This document shows, piece after piece, positions 63,193-64,000 of a stretch of 64,000 nucleotides of DNA (position 1 is the first letter of the stretch; the number at the start of each line of letters is the position of its first letter). Below the pieces are notes generated by a model, which saw nothing but the letters and a program-made list of their open reading frames with translations, was not told the origin of the DNA and made no database searches. This DNA is from Papaver somniferum (lineage: Eukaryota; Streptophyta; Magnoliopsida; Ranunculales; Papaveraceae). The position numbers were made by a program, and so were the translations under genes. The stretch is from NCBI RefSeq assembly GCF_003573695.1, contig NW_020621825.1, forward strand, positions 1 through 64,000, read 5' to 3'.

Positions 63193-64000
63193 TGTTGGTT
63201 TATAGACCCACATGATCTTGATATTTTAGCCAAGTTTTGAAGCCTAGGCCTCATACACACGAATTTTCTACTTAGAGCAGTTTCGAGTGTATATTCGAAA
63301 AATACACACTCGAAAAGACTCGAACGCTATAATTTAGCTTAAGAGGGGTCTATATTGATTGGAAACATGCTAATTATCAGGACATGTTGGTCTATAGACC
63401 CACATGATCTTGATATTTTAGCCAAATTTTGAAGTCTAGGCCACATAAACAAGATTTTTCTACTTAGAGCAGTTTCGAGTGTACATTCGAAAAATACACA
63501 CTCGAAAAGACTCGAACGCTATAATTTAGCTCAAGAGGTGTCTATTTTGATTGAAAACATGCTATTGATCAGGACATGTTGGTCTATAGACCCACATGAT
63601 CTTGATATTTTAGCCAAATTTTGAAGTCTAGGCCACATAAACAAGATTTTTCTACTTAGAGCAGTTTCGAGTGTACATTCGAGAAATACACACTCGAAAA
63701 GACTCGAACGTTATAATTTAGCTGAAGAGGTGTCTATTTTGATTGAAAACATGCTAAATATCAGGACATGTTGGTCTATATACCCACATGATCTTGATAT
63801 TATAGCCAAGTGTTGAAGCCTAGGCCTCATAAACACAAATTTTCTACTTAGAGCAGTTTCGAGTGTACATTCGAAAAATACACACTCAAAAAGACTCGAA
63901 CGCTATAATTTAGCTCAAGTGGTGTCTATTTTGATTGGAAACATGCTAATGATCAGGACATGTTGGTCTATAGACCTACATGATCTTGATATTTTAGCCA
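63193..64000. repeat. Dispersed duplication, copy 2 (partner 19440-20247), cut by the window end
   Basis: GCTTAAGAGGGG (63337), GCTGAAGAGG, CTATATACCCAC, GATATTATAGCC and CACTCAAAAAG follow in the order seen at 19.4-20.2 kb. Small private changes are GGTTTATAG, TTCGAGAAATAC, CTAAATATC, CAAGTGTTGAAG and CAAGTGG. The array continues past base 64000, in the middle of a monomer. Confidence 0.8.

Larger units (their letters stand above)
1..64000. repeat. 192-bp satellite DNA array filling the window
   Basis: The string AAAAGACTCGAACGCTATAA starts at base 1 and recurs every 192 bases, with small substitutions, to base 63889. That gives 333 complete monomers and a 112-bp partial, all in one orientation. 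Phase checks along the array (8053, 15156, 15339, 15529, 23208, 26661 and 63889) show the ladder slipping only by small deletions, to a net of -48 bp. No unrelated sequence interrupts the array and neither edge is in view. Monomers share one obvious consensus and differ mainly at linked diagnostic sites. High-copy, near-nucleosome-length tandem repeats with higher-order structure are typical of eukaryotic centromeric or pericentromeric heterochromatin; subtelomeric or interstitial satellite blocks are alternatives. I do not recognise the family name or host. Confidence 0.98.

Noticed and set aside
1..64000. CRISPR array
   Set aside because: The whole 192-bp unit repeats. There are no short constant repeats separated by unique spacers and no cas genes.
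1..64000. Tandem protein-coding repeat such as a silk, mucin or antigen gene
   Set aside because: Each unit has an in-frame TGA, other copies have TAA or TAG, and about two dozen frame-changing indels are scattered through the array.
1..64000. Transposon, LTR or rolling-circle element hidden in the array
   Set aside because: The 192-bp phase is unbroken at every check point, and no stretch longer than a few bases departs from the monomer. No target-site duplication or terminal repeat is present.

Overview
The whole 64,000-base window is one uninterrupted tandem satellite array. The monomer is 192 bp and about 35% GC (counted on one consensus monomer). All copies run head to tail in the same orientation. 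The window starts on the monomer phase used here (AAAAGACTCG = monomer positions 1-10), and the last full-phase start I can place is base 63889. That is 333 complete monomers plus a 112-bp partial, with a net loss of 48 bp against a perfect 192-bp ladder. I can account for that loss with about two dozen small indels, the largest being 10 bp. I see no transposon, rRNA, tRNA, telomere repeat or credible protein gene. This is eukaryotic heterochromatin of the centromeric or pericentromeric type, or possibly a subtelomeric or interstitial block. A monomer near nucleosome-repeat length, monomer subfamilies, higher-order repeats and CpG-decay-type variants fit a plant or animal with cytosine methylation. 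I do not recognise the satellite family and cannot name the species.

Monomer architecture: an A/T-rich body carries a 24-bp near-perfect palindrome (monomer positions 71-94) with the perfect 12-bp core GGTCTATAGACC. A TCGA-rich segment (positions 161 to 13 of the next copy) contains a second dyad with 15-bp arms and a 5-base loop. In the consensus, every CpG lies in that second segment and none in the remaining ~150 bp. Subfamilies differ at linked diagnostic sites. Named here: S1 (GGAAACATGCTAATG with CCTACATG), S2 (GAAAACATGCTATTG), S3 (GAGATG, TAATTATC, GCCTAGGC), S4 (CAACCGGTG, CCCAGATG, TTTGTCT) and S5 (CTCATGAGG, TTCATATG, GTGTATATTCG).

Layout: 0.5-2.1 kb is a block that recurs wholly or partly at 10.25, 23.9, 31.0 and 33.7 kb. 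2.5-4.4 kb holds a 6-7-monomer repeated block. 7.6-8.0 kb is a single-monomer duplication. 12.05-13.3 kb is a 384-bp dimeric array. 16.3-17.1 kb is duplicated at 29.0-29.8 kb. 18.4-19.1 kb is a run of four homogenised monomers. 19.4-20.2 kb recurs at 63.2-64.0 kb. 30.3-36.7 kb is a large X-Y-Z higher-order repeat of 13 to 18 monomers. 41.4-46.0 kb holds a 5-monomer (960-bp) repeat with a nested 3-monomer duplication. 51.6-60.5 kb is S4-rich with 6- and 9-monomer repeats. Copies differ by whole monomers and stay in register, the pattern expected of unequal crossover or gene conversion.

The open frames of 60-92 codons are by-products of 192 being divisible by 3 and are not annotated as genes.
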